64,000 bases of DNA from Lachnospiraceae bacterium (GTDB lineage: Bacteria > Bacillota > Clostridia > Lachnospirales > Lachnospiraceae), in the NCBI GenBank assembly GCA_022793065.1, contig JAAWCE010000041.1:1-64000 (forward strand), written 5' to 3'. Position numbers and translations under genes: made by a program. This document shows, in pieces, positions 25,562 through 35,187 of this stretch; positions within the stretch are counted from its first letter, which is position 1; each line of letters starts with the position of its first letter. The notes below the pieces were generated by a model. The model was not told where the DNA came from. It made no database searches and saw nothing but the letters and a program-made list of their open reading frames with translations.

Positions 25562-28312
25562 ATGGAAATGGCAGCAGCTCATGCACAAGTATATTCGGAT
25601 TTTATCAATATGATTAACGGTATTGTGGGAGTGTTGAATCTGGTGACATCAACAATTGAAGACATGCAGGGCGGCAGCGAAGGGCCTGATATGAGTAATT
25701 CAGAAAGTGGAGGTCCGGGACCTTCTCCTGAGTTAGACTTGCCGTCAAATGCGGTCATCAATATTGATTTGTTTCCTGTGATGCATCAACTGGTAATTGA
25801 AAGTCTTCCCATAATAGAATTGTTGGTGCATCCCCATGCACCGCCCGCCCCGGTGGAAATATTTACTGATACTGGATTTGGCAGGTTTCAGTTGGAAGTG
25901 GACAGCGCCAATGCAATAATGAGAAAATTATATTCTGCACAGGATTCCATTGCGGCAAATGCAGCGAGTGCTACATTCCTTCCGCCGCAGGCAGTAATGG
26001 ATTTGAATACTATGGCGGTCAGAATGGATATGATTCGCAGCCGTATTCAAGAGATATCCTCAGATCCTTTAAATATGTCATCGGATACTGCCAACGCGGA
26101 ATTGGAACAATTGCGTATACAGTTGAGTCAGGCATCTCAAATACAGGATGAACTGAGTCAGGCTATGGATAATGGGGATGCAACCGCTGTCAATGACGCA
26201 TATTTACGGTTGTCTCAGATAGTTAGCGGTACAGAACGCTATATCAGGGATAACGTGGACGAACAAGGTCGGTTTAACCAGGTGGTGGAAGACAGCAAGA
26301 AAAGCTTTTTGAGTTTAGAGGGCATGGTTTCTAAAATGAAAGGTATTCTGGGCAATGTGTTTGATAAAGATAAAATTGTCAGCTTTGTCGAGGATGGCCT
26401 GGAGGCATTTGACACACAGTTAAACACAGAAGTGCAGTTACTCTCCGCATTGGGAGGCAATCTAAAAGATACGCAGGTTGCGGATTATATTGCAGAGACA
26501 ATGGTAACGGCGGACACGTCAGAAGTAACCAGTGAGATAGAAAACCTGCAAAACAATACAAATAGTGTGGAAATTACCATGGAGGCAAGAACACAGGCAT
26601 TGCAGGCACAGTTAAATTCCATTACATCGAAGGCTTCAGAGATTCAGGCAAAAGGAATATACAAGGATGATGTGATGATAGCTGGGGCAATGGAACTGTC
26701 AACACATTTTAGTGATGCGGATGCGGTGGAAATGATGATGGGAACGCTTGCGGATTATGCCATGGGCATGAACGGGGTGGGAGAAGTAGACAGCAGTACT
26801 ATGACACAGTACGCAGAGAGTCTTGGAAAAATAAAGACAGGCGACTACGATGAGCTGGATGAAAAAGGAATTCATTTTACGGAAGCACATAAAGCAATCA
26901 TTGCAGGTACGGCAACGGAGGGGCAAATTGTACAAACTCTGGGAGAAGAGTATCTAGGGCTGTCCGGCGATATGCAGGCAGCGGCAGCAATAACACAAGT
27001 TCTGCAAGGAGCTTGGGGCGGGCTATACGAAACAATGTCAAATACACCTCAGGGTCAAATGATACAGCTTCAAAATGCCTGGGGCAGTATGATGGAAGTA
27101 ATCGGCGGTAAGTTATATCCATATGTTCTTTTATTTGTAGATGCCATTCAGACCAATTGGGGAACCATCGAACAGATTGTTTCGGTAATTACATTTGGAT
27201 TACAGTTTATGATGGGCATATTGTCTAGTTTATTAGAGATGGCATTTCTATTGGGACAAACCATTATGGATAACTGGTCCTGGATTGCACCTATCGTATA
27301 CGGAATTGCAGCGGCAATGGCGGTATATTACGGATGGTTACTGTGGCTCAAGGTTGCGGAAATAGCCGAAGCGGTAGCCTCTCAAATAGCAAGCATAGCC
27401 CAATGGAAATTAAACGCTGCCTTTGCTGCTTGTCCAGTGGTAATGGTTATAATTGCTATTATTGCACTGATTGCAATTATATATGCGGTTATAGAAGCAA
27501 TCAATAAAGCCACAGGTTCCTCTATTTCCGCAGCGGGTGTTATATTTGGTGTAATATCCGTAACTTTGGCTGCTATTGGAAATATATTATTCAGCTTTAT
27601 TAATATGGCCATCGACCTTTTTGCAGCAATCTGGAATTTTATAGCCGCATTTGCTAACTTTTTCGCGAATGTATTTCAGGATCCTGTGGGAGCGGTTGTA
27701 AGATTGTTTTTTGATTTGGTTGATACGGCGCTGTCATTATTGCAGACACTTGCTTCGGCAATAGATACTATCTTTGGGAAAGACTTTTCCGGTCTCATTC
27801 AGGGGTGGAGAGACGATATCTCCGGCTGGGTGGATGAGAGTTTTGGCGAAGAAGTGGAAGTAATGGAAAAGATTAACGGGGAAGACTGGCATTTTACCGG
27901 GTGGGACTACGGCGAAGCATGGGATAAAGGATATGCTTTTGGAGAGGGAATTGATGAAAAGGTTGGAGAATTTGATCTTTTAACGTTATTTCAGACAGAA
28001 GAAGCACCGAAAGCGGAGGATTATGCAGAGCAGTTTGCAGGTTATGGCGGAGTACAGGACGATGTTTCCGATATTGCCGACAATACGGGAGCCATTTCCG
28101 ATTCTATGGACATCACCCAGGAAGACCTGAAGTACTTGCGTGATATTGCAGAGCAGGAAGCAATTAACAGATATACGGTTGCAGAGGTCAATATTGAACA
28201 GACAAACCATAATAATGTTTCTTCTGACATGGATTTGGACGGTGTGGTATCAGGATTGACAAATGCGGTAAATGAGGCCGTGGATATTGTGACGGAAGGA
28301 GTGCATACATAA
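25562..28312 (+). CDS. Tail tape measure protein
   Basis: A 916-residue protein whose length sets the tail length. The N-terminal 500 residues are helical and rich in Ala/Gln/Ser. A cluster of hydrophobic segments lies near 540-720 (for example [21 protein letters not shown]), as in tape measures that insert into target membranes. A C-terminal soluble region ends in [14 protein letters not shown]. The ATG at 25562 follows AAAGGCAG; a GTG just upstream and an ATG at 25568 are alternatives. The stop overlaps the next gene by one base. Confidence 0.88.
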   Translation: MEMAAAHAQVYSDFINMINGIVGVLNLVTSTIEDMQGGSEGPDMSNSESGGPGPSPELDLPSNAVINIDLFPVMHQLVIESLPIIELLVHPHAPPAPVEIFTDTGFGRFQLEVDSANAIMRKLYSAQDSIAANAASATFLPPQAVMDLNTMAVRMDMIRSRIQEISSDPLNMSSDTANAELEQLRIQLSQASQIQDELSQAMDNGDATAVNDAYLRLSQIVSGTERYIRDNVDEQGRFNQVVEDSKKSFLSLEGMVSKMKGILGNVFDKDKIVSFVEDGLEAFDTQLNTEVQLLSALGGNLKDTQVADYIAETMVTADTSEVTSEIENLQNNTNSVEITMEARTQALQAQLNSITSKASEIQAKGIYKDDVMIAGAMELSTHFSDADAVEMMMGTLADYAMGMNGVGEVDSSTMTQYAESLGKIKTGDYDELDEKGIHFTEAHKAIIAGTATEGQIVQTLGEEYLGLSGDMQAAAAITQVLQGAWGGLYETMSNTPQGQMIQLQNAWGSMMEVIGGKLYPYVLLFVDAIQTNWGTIEQIVSVITFGLQFMMGILSSLLEMAFLLGQTIMDNWSWIAPIVYGIAAAMAVYYGWLLWLKVAEIAEAVASQIASIAQWKLNAAFAACPVVMVIIAIIALIAIIYAVIEAINKATGSSISAAGVIFGVISVTLAAIGNILFSFINMAIDLFAAIWNFIAAFANFFANVFQDPVGAVVRLFFDLVDTALSLLQTLASAIDTIFGKDFSGLIQGWRDDISGWVDESFGEEVEVMEKINGEDWHFTGWDYGEAWDKGYAFGEGIDEKVGEFDLLTLFQTEEAPKAEDYAEQFAGYGGVQDDVSDIADNTGAISDSMDITQEDLKYLRDIAEQEAINRYTVAEVNIEQTNHNNVSSDMDLDGVVSGLTNAVNEAVDIVTEGVHT

Positions 28313-29001
28313 TGGCAAAAAGCGGATATGATTTTTATTTGGATAGATGTCTTCTGCCCGTAGCTCCCGGCAAGTTGGAACTTCACATCAACAATGCCAA
28401 TAAAACAGTGCATCTGATCAATGAAGGGGAGGTAAACATTTTAAAGAAAGCGGATTTGACAGATATCGAATTTGAATGTGAAATTCCCCAGTTACAATAC
28501 CCATATGCGGTATATAAGGAAGGCTTTAGAAATGCAAAGTATTATTTGGATATGTTTGAATCCCTGAAAACGCGCAGAGAACCCTTTCAATTTATTGTGT
28601 GCCGACGGCTTCCTGGGGGAGGAGAACTTTTCAATACCGATATCAAAGTGTCTATGGAAGATTACAAAATTATAGAAGATTCAAAAAATGGTTTTGATTT
28701 GACGGTAAAAATTAAATTAAAACAATGGAGAGATTATGGGACTAAGGTGTTAAATATAACTTTTGACGGTTCCAAGCCGCAGGCAAGCGCCGAACCACAG
28801 AGAGAGACAATCAACGCGCCGGCGCCGGCTGCGGCCCAAAGCTATACCGTGGTAAAAGGGGATTGCCTGTGGAATATTGCCAAAAGATTTTATGGAAACG
28901 GCGCTAAGTATACAGTGATCTATGACGCCAATAAAGGTACTATAGGGGGAAATCCCAATTTAATTTATCCGGGTCAAGTATTGACAATTCCAGCAATATA
29001 A
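28312..29001 (+). CDS. LysM-containing tail protein (XkdP-like)
   Basis: A 229-residue protein. The N-terminal ~150 residues form the domain common to XkdP/gp53-type proteins. A Pro/Ala linker follows, then one LysM motif at the C-terminus ([18 protein letters not shown] ... [14 protein letters not shown]). It probably joins the tape measure to the baseplate hub, with LysM binding peptidoglycan glycan or acting structurally. The ATG overlaps the tape-measure stop by one base. Confidence 0.92.
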   Translation: MAKSGYDFYLDRCLLPVAPGKLELHINNANKTVHLINEGEVNILKKADLTDIEFECEIPQLQYPYAVYKEGFRNAKYYLDMFESLKTRREPFQFIVCRRLPGGGELFNTDIKVSMEDYKIIEDSKNGFDLTVKIKLKQWRDYGTKVLNITFDGSKPQASAEPQRETINAPAPAAAQSYTVVKGDCLWNIAKRFYGNGAKYTVIYDANKGTIGGNPNLIYPGQVLTIPAI

Positions 29002-29152
29002 ACAGCAAAAGTTTTGGGTGTATTCACTTGATGAAGTCCTACGGCGGAACTATTGAAAAAAAGCGCCGGAAAGTATGGCTGGATACCGTCTTTCGAGCAA
29101 AATAAAAAACATATATGGCTTTGCGTAAGAATTGATGTATAAGGAGAAAGAA

Positions 29153-30127
29153 ATGGAGATAGAACTTTTTATAGGAGATGATTCGGGGACAAAGGTATAC
29201 CAGCCTGCAGTTCAGGAAGGAATTGAGTGGTCCACCCAAAGAAGAAGCACACCGGGACAACTGACATTTAAGGTGATTCATGATGATACGCTGGTGATTT
29301 CCGAGGGCAGTGCAGTCAGGATGAAAGCGGACGGGGATGAAATATTCTTTGGTTTTATATTTAAGCAGCAAAGAAATAAGGATGGAATGATATCTGTAAC
29401 AGCATATGACCAGCTGCGGTATTTGAAGAATAAAGATACGAAAGTATTTGAGAATAAAACTGCAGCACAGTTGATTCAGATGTTGGCGGCGGACTATGGG
29501 TTAAAGGTAGGAACGATAGAAGATACCGGTTACATCATTCCGTCCAGAGTGGAGGAAAATACCTCTCTCTTTGAAATGATTGAGAATGCACTTGACCAAA
29601 CTTTGACCAATACGAAGGAAATGTATGTAATGTATGATGACTTTGGGCGTCTTACTTTGAAGCATTTATCGTCAATGGCGGTGGGAAGTCAGGGGGCATA
29701 TCTGGTGATAGATGAGGAAACGGGCGAGAACTATGATTATTCCACTTCCATTGATGATGAAACTTATAACAAAATAAAATTAACATACGACAATGAGGAT
29801 ACCGGATTCAGAGAGGTTTATATAGCACAGGACGGAACTCATATGAATCAATGGGGTGTGCTGCAGTATTTTGATACCATATCCAAAGGAGAGAACGGTC
29901 AGGCGAAGGCTGACGCGCTGTTAAGCCTCTATAATAAGAAAACCCAAAGTCTGAAAATAACCAATGCCATTGGAGATAACAGGGTCAGGGCAGGATCTTT
30001 GGTAGTGATTGATCTTAAGATGGGAGATGCGTCTCTTAGGAATTTTATGCTTGTGGAACAGTGCAAACATAGTTACAAAGAAGGGGAGCATTGGATGGAC
30101 TTGACATTAAGAGGACATGGAATTTAA
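29153..30127 (+). CDS. Baseplate hub protein (XkdQ/YqbQ-like)
   Basis: A 324-residue protein of the gpD/gp27-like hub family, starting MEIELFIGDDSGTKVYQPAV and containing TAYDQLRYLKNKDTKVFENK and the C-terminal NFMLVEQCKHSYKEGEHWMD. It forms the central ring to which tube and spike attach. No lytic domain is visible in it. AAGGAG lies six bases before the ATG. A 151-base spacer separates it from the LysM gene. Confidence 0.9.
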   Translation: MEIELFIGDDSGTKVYQPAVQEGIEWSTQRRSTPGQLTFKVIHDDTLVISEGSAVRMKADGDEIFFGFIFKQQRNKDGMISVTAYDQLRYLKNKDTKVFENKTAAQLIQMLAADYGLKVGTIEDTGYIIPSRVEENTSLFEMIENALDQTLTNTKEMYVMYDDFGRLTLKHLSSMAVGSQGAYLVIDEETGENYDYSTSIDDETYNKIKLTYDNEDTGFREVYIAQDGTHMNQWGVLQYFDTISKGENGQAKADALLSLYNKKTQSLKITNAIGDNRVRAGSLVVIDLKMGDASLRNFMLVEQCKHSYKEGEHWMDLTLRGHGI

Positions 30128-30353
30128 GCGGAAGTATTTACGGAAAAAGGTTTTAAACAATCAGGGAAATGGAAGCGTGGCAAAAAGGAGATAAAGCAGT
30201 GGATTGGTGAAATAATTAGAAGATAAAATGGAAGGTGAAAAAGGCAGTGAGTTGGAAAACTACCCCGATAGAAAGTGGGAAAGGCAGTGGATTACATAGA
30301 CAGCGCAATCATGAAGAGAAAATGCCGGTAAATTGTAACAGGAGGTGGAGGGA

Positions 30354-30794
30354 TTGGCGAATGCAAGTCAGTTTGTGCAGACAATGAAAAAGGCGGCATT
30401 GGACGCGATGGAGGCGTCCAAACCCGTAAATGTGTATTTTGGAGAAGTAAGGACCATAAAGCCGTTGACAATAAACGTGGAACAGAAAATGATACTGGGG
30501 GAATCTCAGTTAATTCTCACAAGAAACGTAACGGATTTTGTCACTATGGCTACAATAAATTGGGAAGCGGAAGAGGAGAAAACAGACCATTATCACAATA
30601 TATCCAATCTGGAAGACAGTAATGGAGACACCGTTGATGGAAAAACGGAAAAACAATCAAAAAAACATTCCCATATGATTACAGGAGAAAAGCAGATTAC
30701 CCTACAGAATGGCTTGGCTGTAGGTGATGAAGTAATCCTGATCAGGCAGCAAAAAGGACAGAAGTTCATTGTCCTGGACAGGATAGGAAAATGA
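30354..30794 (+). CDS. DUF2577 tail protein (XkdR-like)
   Basis: A 146-residue protein with the family N-terminus LANASQFVQTMKKAALDAME and an OB-like core ending EVILIRQQKGQKFIVLDRIG. It is thought to be part of the hub or spike. TTG at 30354 is chosen because AGGAGG lies exactly eight bases upstream. A GTG nine bases earlier would place the start inside the ribosome site. It overlaps the next gene by four bases (ATGA). Confidence 0.82.
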   Translation: MANASQFVQTMKKAALDAMEASKPVNVYFGEVRTIKPLTINVEQKMILGESQLILTRNVTDFVTMATINWEAEEEKTDHYHNISNLEDSNGDTVDGKTEKQSKKHSHMITGEKQITLQNGLAVGDEVILIRQQKGQKFIVLDRIGK

Positions 30795-31201
30795 TACCAT
30801 CTAAAGGAGAGTTTCTGAACCAGGAACTTGATATAAGAATACAACCAAGCCTGACTTATCGAATGGAACTGGAGGGTAATTCCGTCAGAGGCAAGGTGGA
30901 TGGAATAGAAGCAGTAAGACAAGCCATCTTCAAAATACTCAATACGGAGCGTTATCAATATATTATCTATCCCTGGTGGTATGGGATTGAGACGATTGAC
31001 TTATATGGGGAACCAGTTACATGGGTATGTCCCGAATTAGAGAGAAGGATTACCGAAGCCCTTTCAGTGGATGAAAGAATTATCAGCGTTACAGATTTTA
31101 AGCATGACCTGGAGGGAAAAGGCGTCGTTCATACCACATTTACAGCACACACCATATATGGGGATATCAGAGGAGTGAAAGAGGTGAAGATTCATGTATG
31201 A
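30791..31201 (+). CDS. DUF2634 baseplate wedge protein (XkdS-like, gp25 family)
   Basis: A 136-residue protein with the gp25-type core: DGIEAVRQAIFKILNTERYQ, YPWWYGIE, and the following strand-rich half. It builds the inner wedge of the baseplate. Start overlaps the DUF2577 stop (ATGA) and its end overlaps the baseplate J gene by eight bases, so the three are translationally coupled. Confidence 0.9.
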   Translation: MIPSKGEFLNQELDIRIQPSLTYRMELEGNSVRGKVDGIEAVRQAIFKILNTERYQYIIYPWWYGIETIDLYGEPVTWVCPELERRITEALSVDERIISVTDFKHDLEGKGVVHTTFTAHTIYGDIRGVKEVKIHV

Positions 31202-32411
31202 AGATATAACTTATGAAAAACTGTTGGAACGTATGCTGGGGCGGGTTTCCGAAAAGTTGGACAAAAGGCCCAGCGCATTGATTTACGATACTCACAGCGC
31301 CACCGCAGTAGAACTTCAGAATCTTTATATTGAGCTGGAATACCTGATTCGCAATTCCTATGGTGATACTGCCGCAAGGGAATATTTGATACTGCTTTGC
31401 AAGGACAGGGGAATTGTGCCCAAACCGGCTACCCATGCCCTGTTGGAGGGAACGTTTACGCCCATAAATATTAATGTGGCCGGACAAAGGTTCAATGTGG
31501 GAGATATTAATTATGTGGTGACTGAACAGACCGGACCGGGGGTGTATCAAGTAAAATGCGAAAGGGCGGGAAGTATCGGAAATGAATATCTGGGGGATAT
31601 GATTCCTGTAGAATATATTAAAGGGCTGCAAACGGCCAGTTTGTCGAGACTTTTGGTTCCGGGGGAGGATGAGGAAGATACCGAAGAGTTGAGGCAGAGG
31701 TATTTCCTTTCGTTTCGCGACAGATCCTTTGGGGGCAATCGGGCGGATTATCTGGGCAAAGTCAGCCAAATGGAAGGAGTTGGAGGCTGTAAGGTAACAA
31801 GGGTGTGGAATGGAGATTTCAGGCCGGCAGAAATGTATCCTTCAGAAGCGGTAGAAAATTGGTACAACTCTGTTATCGGGACATTGGAAGGGGATGCCGC
31901 CGCCTGGCTTTCCGCAGTATATGGGGCCGCTTCTGCTAAAAAGCTGACCGTAGGAGGAAGCGTTTTGGTAACGGTGATGAATTCCTTTGATTATGCAGAT
32001 GTATCAGATACCTTAAAGGAAAAGATTCAGACGGAGCTTGACCCGGAGAGGAATACAGGAGAAGGGTACGGGCTCGCGCCCATTGGACATGTAGTCAGAG
32101 TGGAAAGCGCCACTCCAGTACCAATTTGTGTTAGTACAAAGATTACATTTGAAGCGGGGTATGGATGGAATATGCTGGATTCCCTGATACAGGAAGCTGT
32201 GTCGGATTATTTGTTGGAACTTAGGAAAGAATGGGCGGATAGCGATACTTTGGTGGTCAGAATCAGCAGGATTGAGGCTAAAATACTTGCCATACAGGGC
32301 GTAGCGGATATTGCAGGTACCACATTGAATGGAATGGAAGAAAATGTAGTGCTTGGAAAATATGAGATTCCGGTGTCCGGAGGCGTGAGAGCTGTATTAT
32401 CGGGATCATAA
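31194..32411 (+). CDS. Baseplate J family protein (XkdT-like, gp47/gpJ)
   Basis: A 405-residue wedge component. Family stretches include HSATAVELQNLYIELEYLI, an insertion-like beta domain (GTFTPININVAGQRFNVGD), and EEDTEELRQRYFLSFRDRSF followed by GGNRADYLGKVSQMEGVGG. It joins the central hub to the outer fibre-bearing part. GAGGTGAAG precedes the ATG, within the end of the gp25-like gene. Confidence 0.92.
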   Translation: MYEDITYEKLLERMLGRVSEKLDKRPSALIYDTHSATAVELQNLYIELEYLIRNSYGDTAAREYLILLCKDRGIVPKPATHALLEGTFTPININVAGQRFNVGDINYVVTEQTGPGVYQVKCERAGSIGNEYLGDMIPVEYIKGLQTASLSRLLVPGEDEEDTEELRQRYFLSFRDRSFGGNRADYLGKVSQMEGVGGCKVTRVWNGDFRPAEMYPSEAVENWYNSVIGTLEGDAAAWLSAVYGAASAKKLTVGGSVLVTVMNSFDYADVSDTLKEKIQTELDPERNTGEGYGLAPIGHVVRVESATPVPICVSTKITFEAGYGWNMLDSLIQEAVSDYLLELRKEWADSDTLVVRISRIEAKILAIQGVADIAGTTLNGMEENVVLGKYEIPVSGGVRAVLSGS

Positions 32412-32430
32412 CCAAAGCGGAGGTGAAAAA

Positions 32431-32982
32431 TTGAATAGAGAAGTGGATATTTTGTCGCATTTGCCGAATTTTATGGAGAAATATCAGGAACCGGCAGCGG
32501 CGTTGAAGGCGGAAAATCCAGAGTTTACCTTACTTTGGGATGCGGCGGATAAAATTTTATCTAATCATTATATTTCTACGGCAGATGAATATGGTATTGG
32601 ACGATTTGAAAAAATGTTGGAAATTTATCCCACAGCGGAGGATACGCTGGAAAGCAGACGCAGTAAAGTACAGAACCGTTGGAACAGTACTTTGCCTTAT
32701 ACCATCAGAAAGCTGATAGAGAGACTTCAGGTGATTTGTGAAGACACGGATTTTAGGCTGCAGAATGATTTTGAAGACGGGTATACACTGGCGCTGAACA
32801 CAAACCTGGAGGGTTTTGGGAAAGTCAATCAGATAGAAGAAGTGATTGCTGCAATGGCGCCCTGTAATATCAGAGTGATAGGGAAAAATGAAATTGGCTT
32901 AACTGCAGAAGGACAAAGTTATTTTACAGGGGTGGTGTCGTTTTCAGAAGTAATTACCATATTGGATGAACGGAGGGCATGA
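32431..32982 (+). CDS. DUF2313 tail protein (YmfQ/XkdU-like, gpI family)
   Basis: A 183-residue protein (LNREVDILSHLPNFMEKYQE) with the family feature SRRSKVQNRWNSTLPYTIRK. It connects the wedge to the tail fibre. Start is TTG at 32431 with GGAGGTG upstream; no ATG is near. The stop lies one base before the fibre start. Confidence 0.88.
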   Translation: MNREVDILSHLPNFMEKYQEPAAALKAENPEFTLLWDAADKILSNHYISTADEYGIGRFEKMLEIYPTAEDTLESRRSKVQNRWNSTLPYTIRKLIERLQVICEDTDFRLQNDFEDGYTLALNTNLEGFGKVNQIEEVIAAMAPCNIRVIGKNEIGLTAEGQSYFTGVVSFSEVITILDERRA

Positions 32983-32983
32983 G

Positions 32984-34768
32984 ATGGCAGATTTTACAAA
33001 ACTAATATTGACAGATGTGGGAAAGACGTTGCTTCATCAAGAGGTGTTTGCAGAGGAAGCGTTGGTATTTACCCGAATAGAATTGTCAGACCATACATAT
33101 GAGGAAGCGGAACTGAGGGGGCTGGAGGGATTGGATGATGTAAGGCAGCAGAATCCAATCCGAAAGGTGACGGTGGAAGAAGATATTGTAACAGTGGACT
33201 TTATTATAAACAATGAAACGCTGGAAATGGGTTATTTTATTAGGGCCATGGGACTGTATGCCAGAATGGGGGACGGAGAGGAAGTATTGTTTGCGGCAGC
33301 TGTGGAAAAATCCGGAGGCTGTCATATGCCTCAAATGTCGGAAACTGTTACATCCATACAGATAAAGCTGCAATTAAGGCTGGAGAACACGGAAAAAGTC
33401 AGCCTGGTGTTAGATACCGCAGGGCTCGCTGCGGTGGGAGATGTGTTGGATGTACAGAACCTTGTTCTGGAAGAAAGAGAACGGGCACAGGAAGCGGAAG
33501 GGGAATTAAGGGAACAGATAGAAGCGGAGGCGGCAAGGGCAGCCGAGAAGGAAGCGCAGTTGGAGACAGATGTGGGAGAAAAGGCGGATACGGCACAGGT
33601 TGACGGTCACATCAGCAATACCACAGTACATATTACAGCGGATGAACGGACAAAATGGAATGACAAAATGGAAGCGGATGGAAATGCAGGCAATGCGACA
33701 GTGACATTTTCTCAAGCAAGTACAAGGACAAATATACTGTCGGGAGAGCCGCTGAAAACAATCATGGGTAAGATTATGAAATGGTTTGCGGACCTGAAAG
33801 CGGTGGCGTTTTCCGGAAGTTATAATGATTTGAGCAATAAGCCTGTGATTCCCACTGTAAACAATGGAAAATTGACAATTCAGAAAAACGGCGCAAATGT
33901 ACAAACTTTTTCTGCCAATCAGAGTTCAGATGCCACAGCAAATATAATTGTACCTACAAAGGTCAGCCAATTAACCAATGACAGCGGATACAAGACAACG
34001 GATAATAAGGTGACACAAACAAGTGTGTCTGAGACGGACGGCCACTACTATAGAGTATTATTATCCAGTTCAGCAGATAACAATACGTTAACCGAAGGAG
34101 CACAGAAATCTGATGGATTGTTATATAATCCATCAAATAACAAGTTATCTATGAGTGGAAAGAAAGCATACATCCAAATTGAAGGGGAAAATTTGCAGGC
34201 TGGCGTGGAAGTCAGACAGGAGACTGATAATGAAATAATCAGGTCATATGTAGACTTAGATTATATTGGTATGATGAAAATTAGTAATAACAATAATTAT
34301 AATTTTAGTGAAATGAATTATGGAGGCATTACTACAACTGGGGAGTTGACTGTGAATGGATATAAATTTTCCAAATTATTAGAGGTATTAGCTAACATGT
34401 TGTTTCCTCTGGTAGGACTTGATAATGTTGCATTTGATAAAGTTGTCTTATTAAAATGTATAGAGTATGGAGATACTAATTTATATACTTATTATACAAA
34501 TCATTATAACAAAATAATTGTTATAGTACAACAATTTGCTGACGGTAATACAGGAGGGGCAGGATATTGTGGAGAAGAGAGAAGATTATTTTTGAAACTT
34601 GATTTTTCATATCTCAGAGATGGTATCAACTCATACAATTTTCATGATGGTATTGATAGTGGAGTATTGCAAATTGGCTACAATAGTACAACAAACAAAA
34701 TTACATTTCAAGCTAAAGCAACAAATGGTTATACCTTATGCTATCACATATTTGCAGTAGAAGCATAA
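32984..34768 (+). CDS. Tail fibre / receptor-binding protein
   Basis: A 594-residue fibre. The N-terminal ~155 residues match the phage tail-collar/fibre attachment domain (MADFTKLILTDVGKTLLHQE; MGYFIRAMGLYARMGDGEE). A coiled coil of Glu/Ala/Arg repeats lies near 160-205. Beta-rich shaft and tip sequences follow, without a recognisable match. Base composition changes sharply: 33481-33540 has 36 G/C in 60, while 34261-34320 has 9 in 60. The receptor-binding end has therefore probably been exchanged. GGAGGG precedes the ATG. No fibre-assembly chaperone gene follows. Confidence 0.85.
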   Translation: MADFTKLILTDVGKTLLHQEVFAEEALVFTRIELSDHTYEEAELRGLEGLDDVRQQNPIRKVTVEEDIVTVDFIINNETLEMGYFIRAMGLYARMGDGEEVLFAAAVEKSGGCHMPQMSETVTSIQIKLQLRLENTEKVSLVLDTAGLAAVGDVLDVQNLVLEERERAQEAEGELREQIEAEAARAAEKEAQLETDVGEKADTAQVDGHISNTTVHITADERTKWNDKMEADGNAGNATVTFSQASTRTNILSGEPLKTIMGKIMKWFADLKAVAFSGSYNDLSNKPVIPTVNNGKLTIQKNGANVQTFSANQSSDATANIIVPTKVSQLTNDSGYKTTDNKVTQTSVSETDGHYYRVLLSSSADNNTLTEGAQKSDGLLYNPSNNKLSMSGKKAYIQIEGENLQAGVEVRQETDNEIIRSYVDLDYIGMMKISNNNNYNFSEMNYGGITTTGELTVNGYKFSKLLEVLANMLFPLVGLDNVAFDKVVLLKCIEYGDTNLYTYYTNHYNKIIVIVQQFADGNTGGAGYCGEERRLFLKLDFSYLRDGINSYNFHDGIDSGVLQIGYNSTTNKITFQAKATNGYTLCYHIFAVEA

Positions 34769-34813
34769 TTAGAGTTTTTTATCAGTGATATTGTAATTTA
34801 TACATATCTGTTG

Positions 34814-34865
34814 GCCTCAGTTTCGCAAAAACTTGGTGATGGTTCCGGTTTTGAAAAACTGAGGC
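34814..34865. repeat. Inverted repeat after the fibre gene
   Basis: Perfect ten-base arms GCCTCAGTTT (34814-34823) and AAACTGAGGC (34856-34865) with a 32-base loop, in the 419-base gap after the fibre. No T-run. It may end the tail transcript or mark a recombination site near the fibre tip. Confidence 0.5.
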
Positions 34866-34870
34866 ATAAT

Positions 34871-34978
34871 TTATGTGATAGTGCTTAAAAAAGGAAAGGG
34901 TATTTCACATGTTAATTTGTTAAATATTTTATCAATGATATTACCAAAATACCCGTATTTTTTGGCTATTTTTCCCAT
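34871..34978 (-). CDS. Small cationic amphipathic peptide (35 aa), unknown
   Basis: A 35-residue frame reading MGKIAKKYGYFGNIIDKIFN and then KLTCEIPFPFLSTIT. It has five Lys, one Asp and one Glu, so a net positive charge, and the first 22 residues could form an amphipathic helix. The ribosome site AGGAGGTGA lies seven bases before the ATG, as good as any in the window, and nothing else overlaps. It faces against the tail operon. It could be a membrane-active peptide (a lysis or toxin peptide) or a signalling precursor, since one Cys lies near the end. No family was recognised. Confidence 0.55.
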   Translation of the reverse strand: MGKIAKKYGYFGNIIDKIFNKLTCEIPFPFLSTIT

Positions 34979-35016
34979 TGTGTCACCTCCTGTCGAAAAA
35001 ATTTAATTGGTTTTTC

Positions 35017-35044
35017 TTGCAATTCATCCTATTCTTGTTATAGT
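35017..35044 (+). promoter_or_regulatory. Candidate promoter for the gene at 35188
   Basis: TTGCAA (35017-35022), a 16-base spacer, and TATAGT (35039-35044). It would make the downstream gene independent of the tail operon. Confidence 0.4.
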
Positions 35045-35187
35045 AAATTTATAATCCACAACATACAAAAAAATACTGTTTATGGAAGAAAATGTTGAAA
35101 AAAGGAATACCGTGTAAAGATTTCGACAAGAATTGTCAGGCATAAACTGAAAAAATTTTGGAGTTGAATTCAATTTAGGGAGGACAT

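Noticed and set aside
29030..29101. 23-codon frame between the LysM and hub genes
   Set aside because: No convincing ribosome site and no known gene expected at this point of the tail operon.
30247..30384. Short frame from a GTG at 30247 between the hub and DUF2577 genes
   Set aside because: A fair ribosome site (AAGGTG) exists, but the frame overlaps the DUF2577 start, is composition-poor and resembles nothing; it may be decayed sequence.
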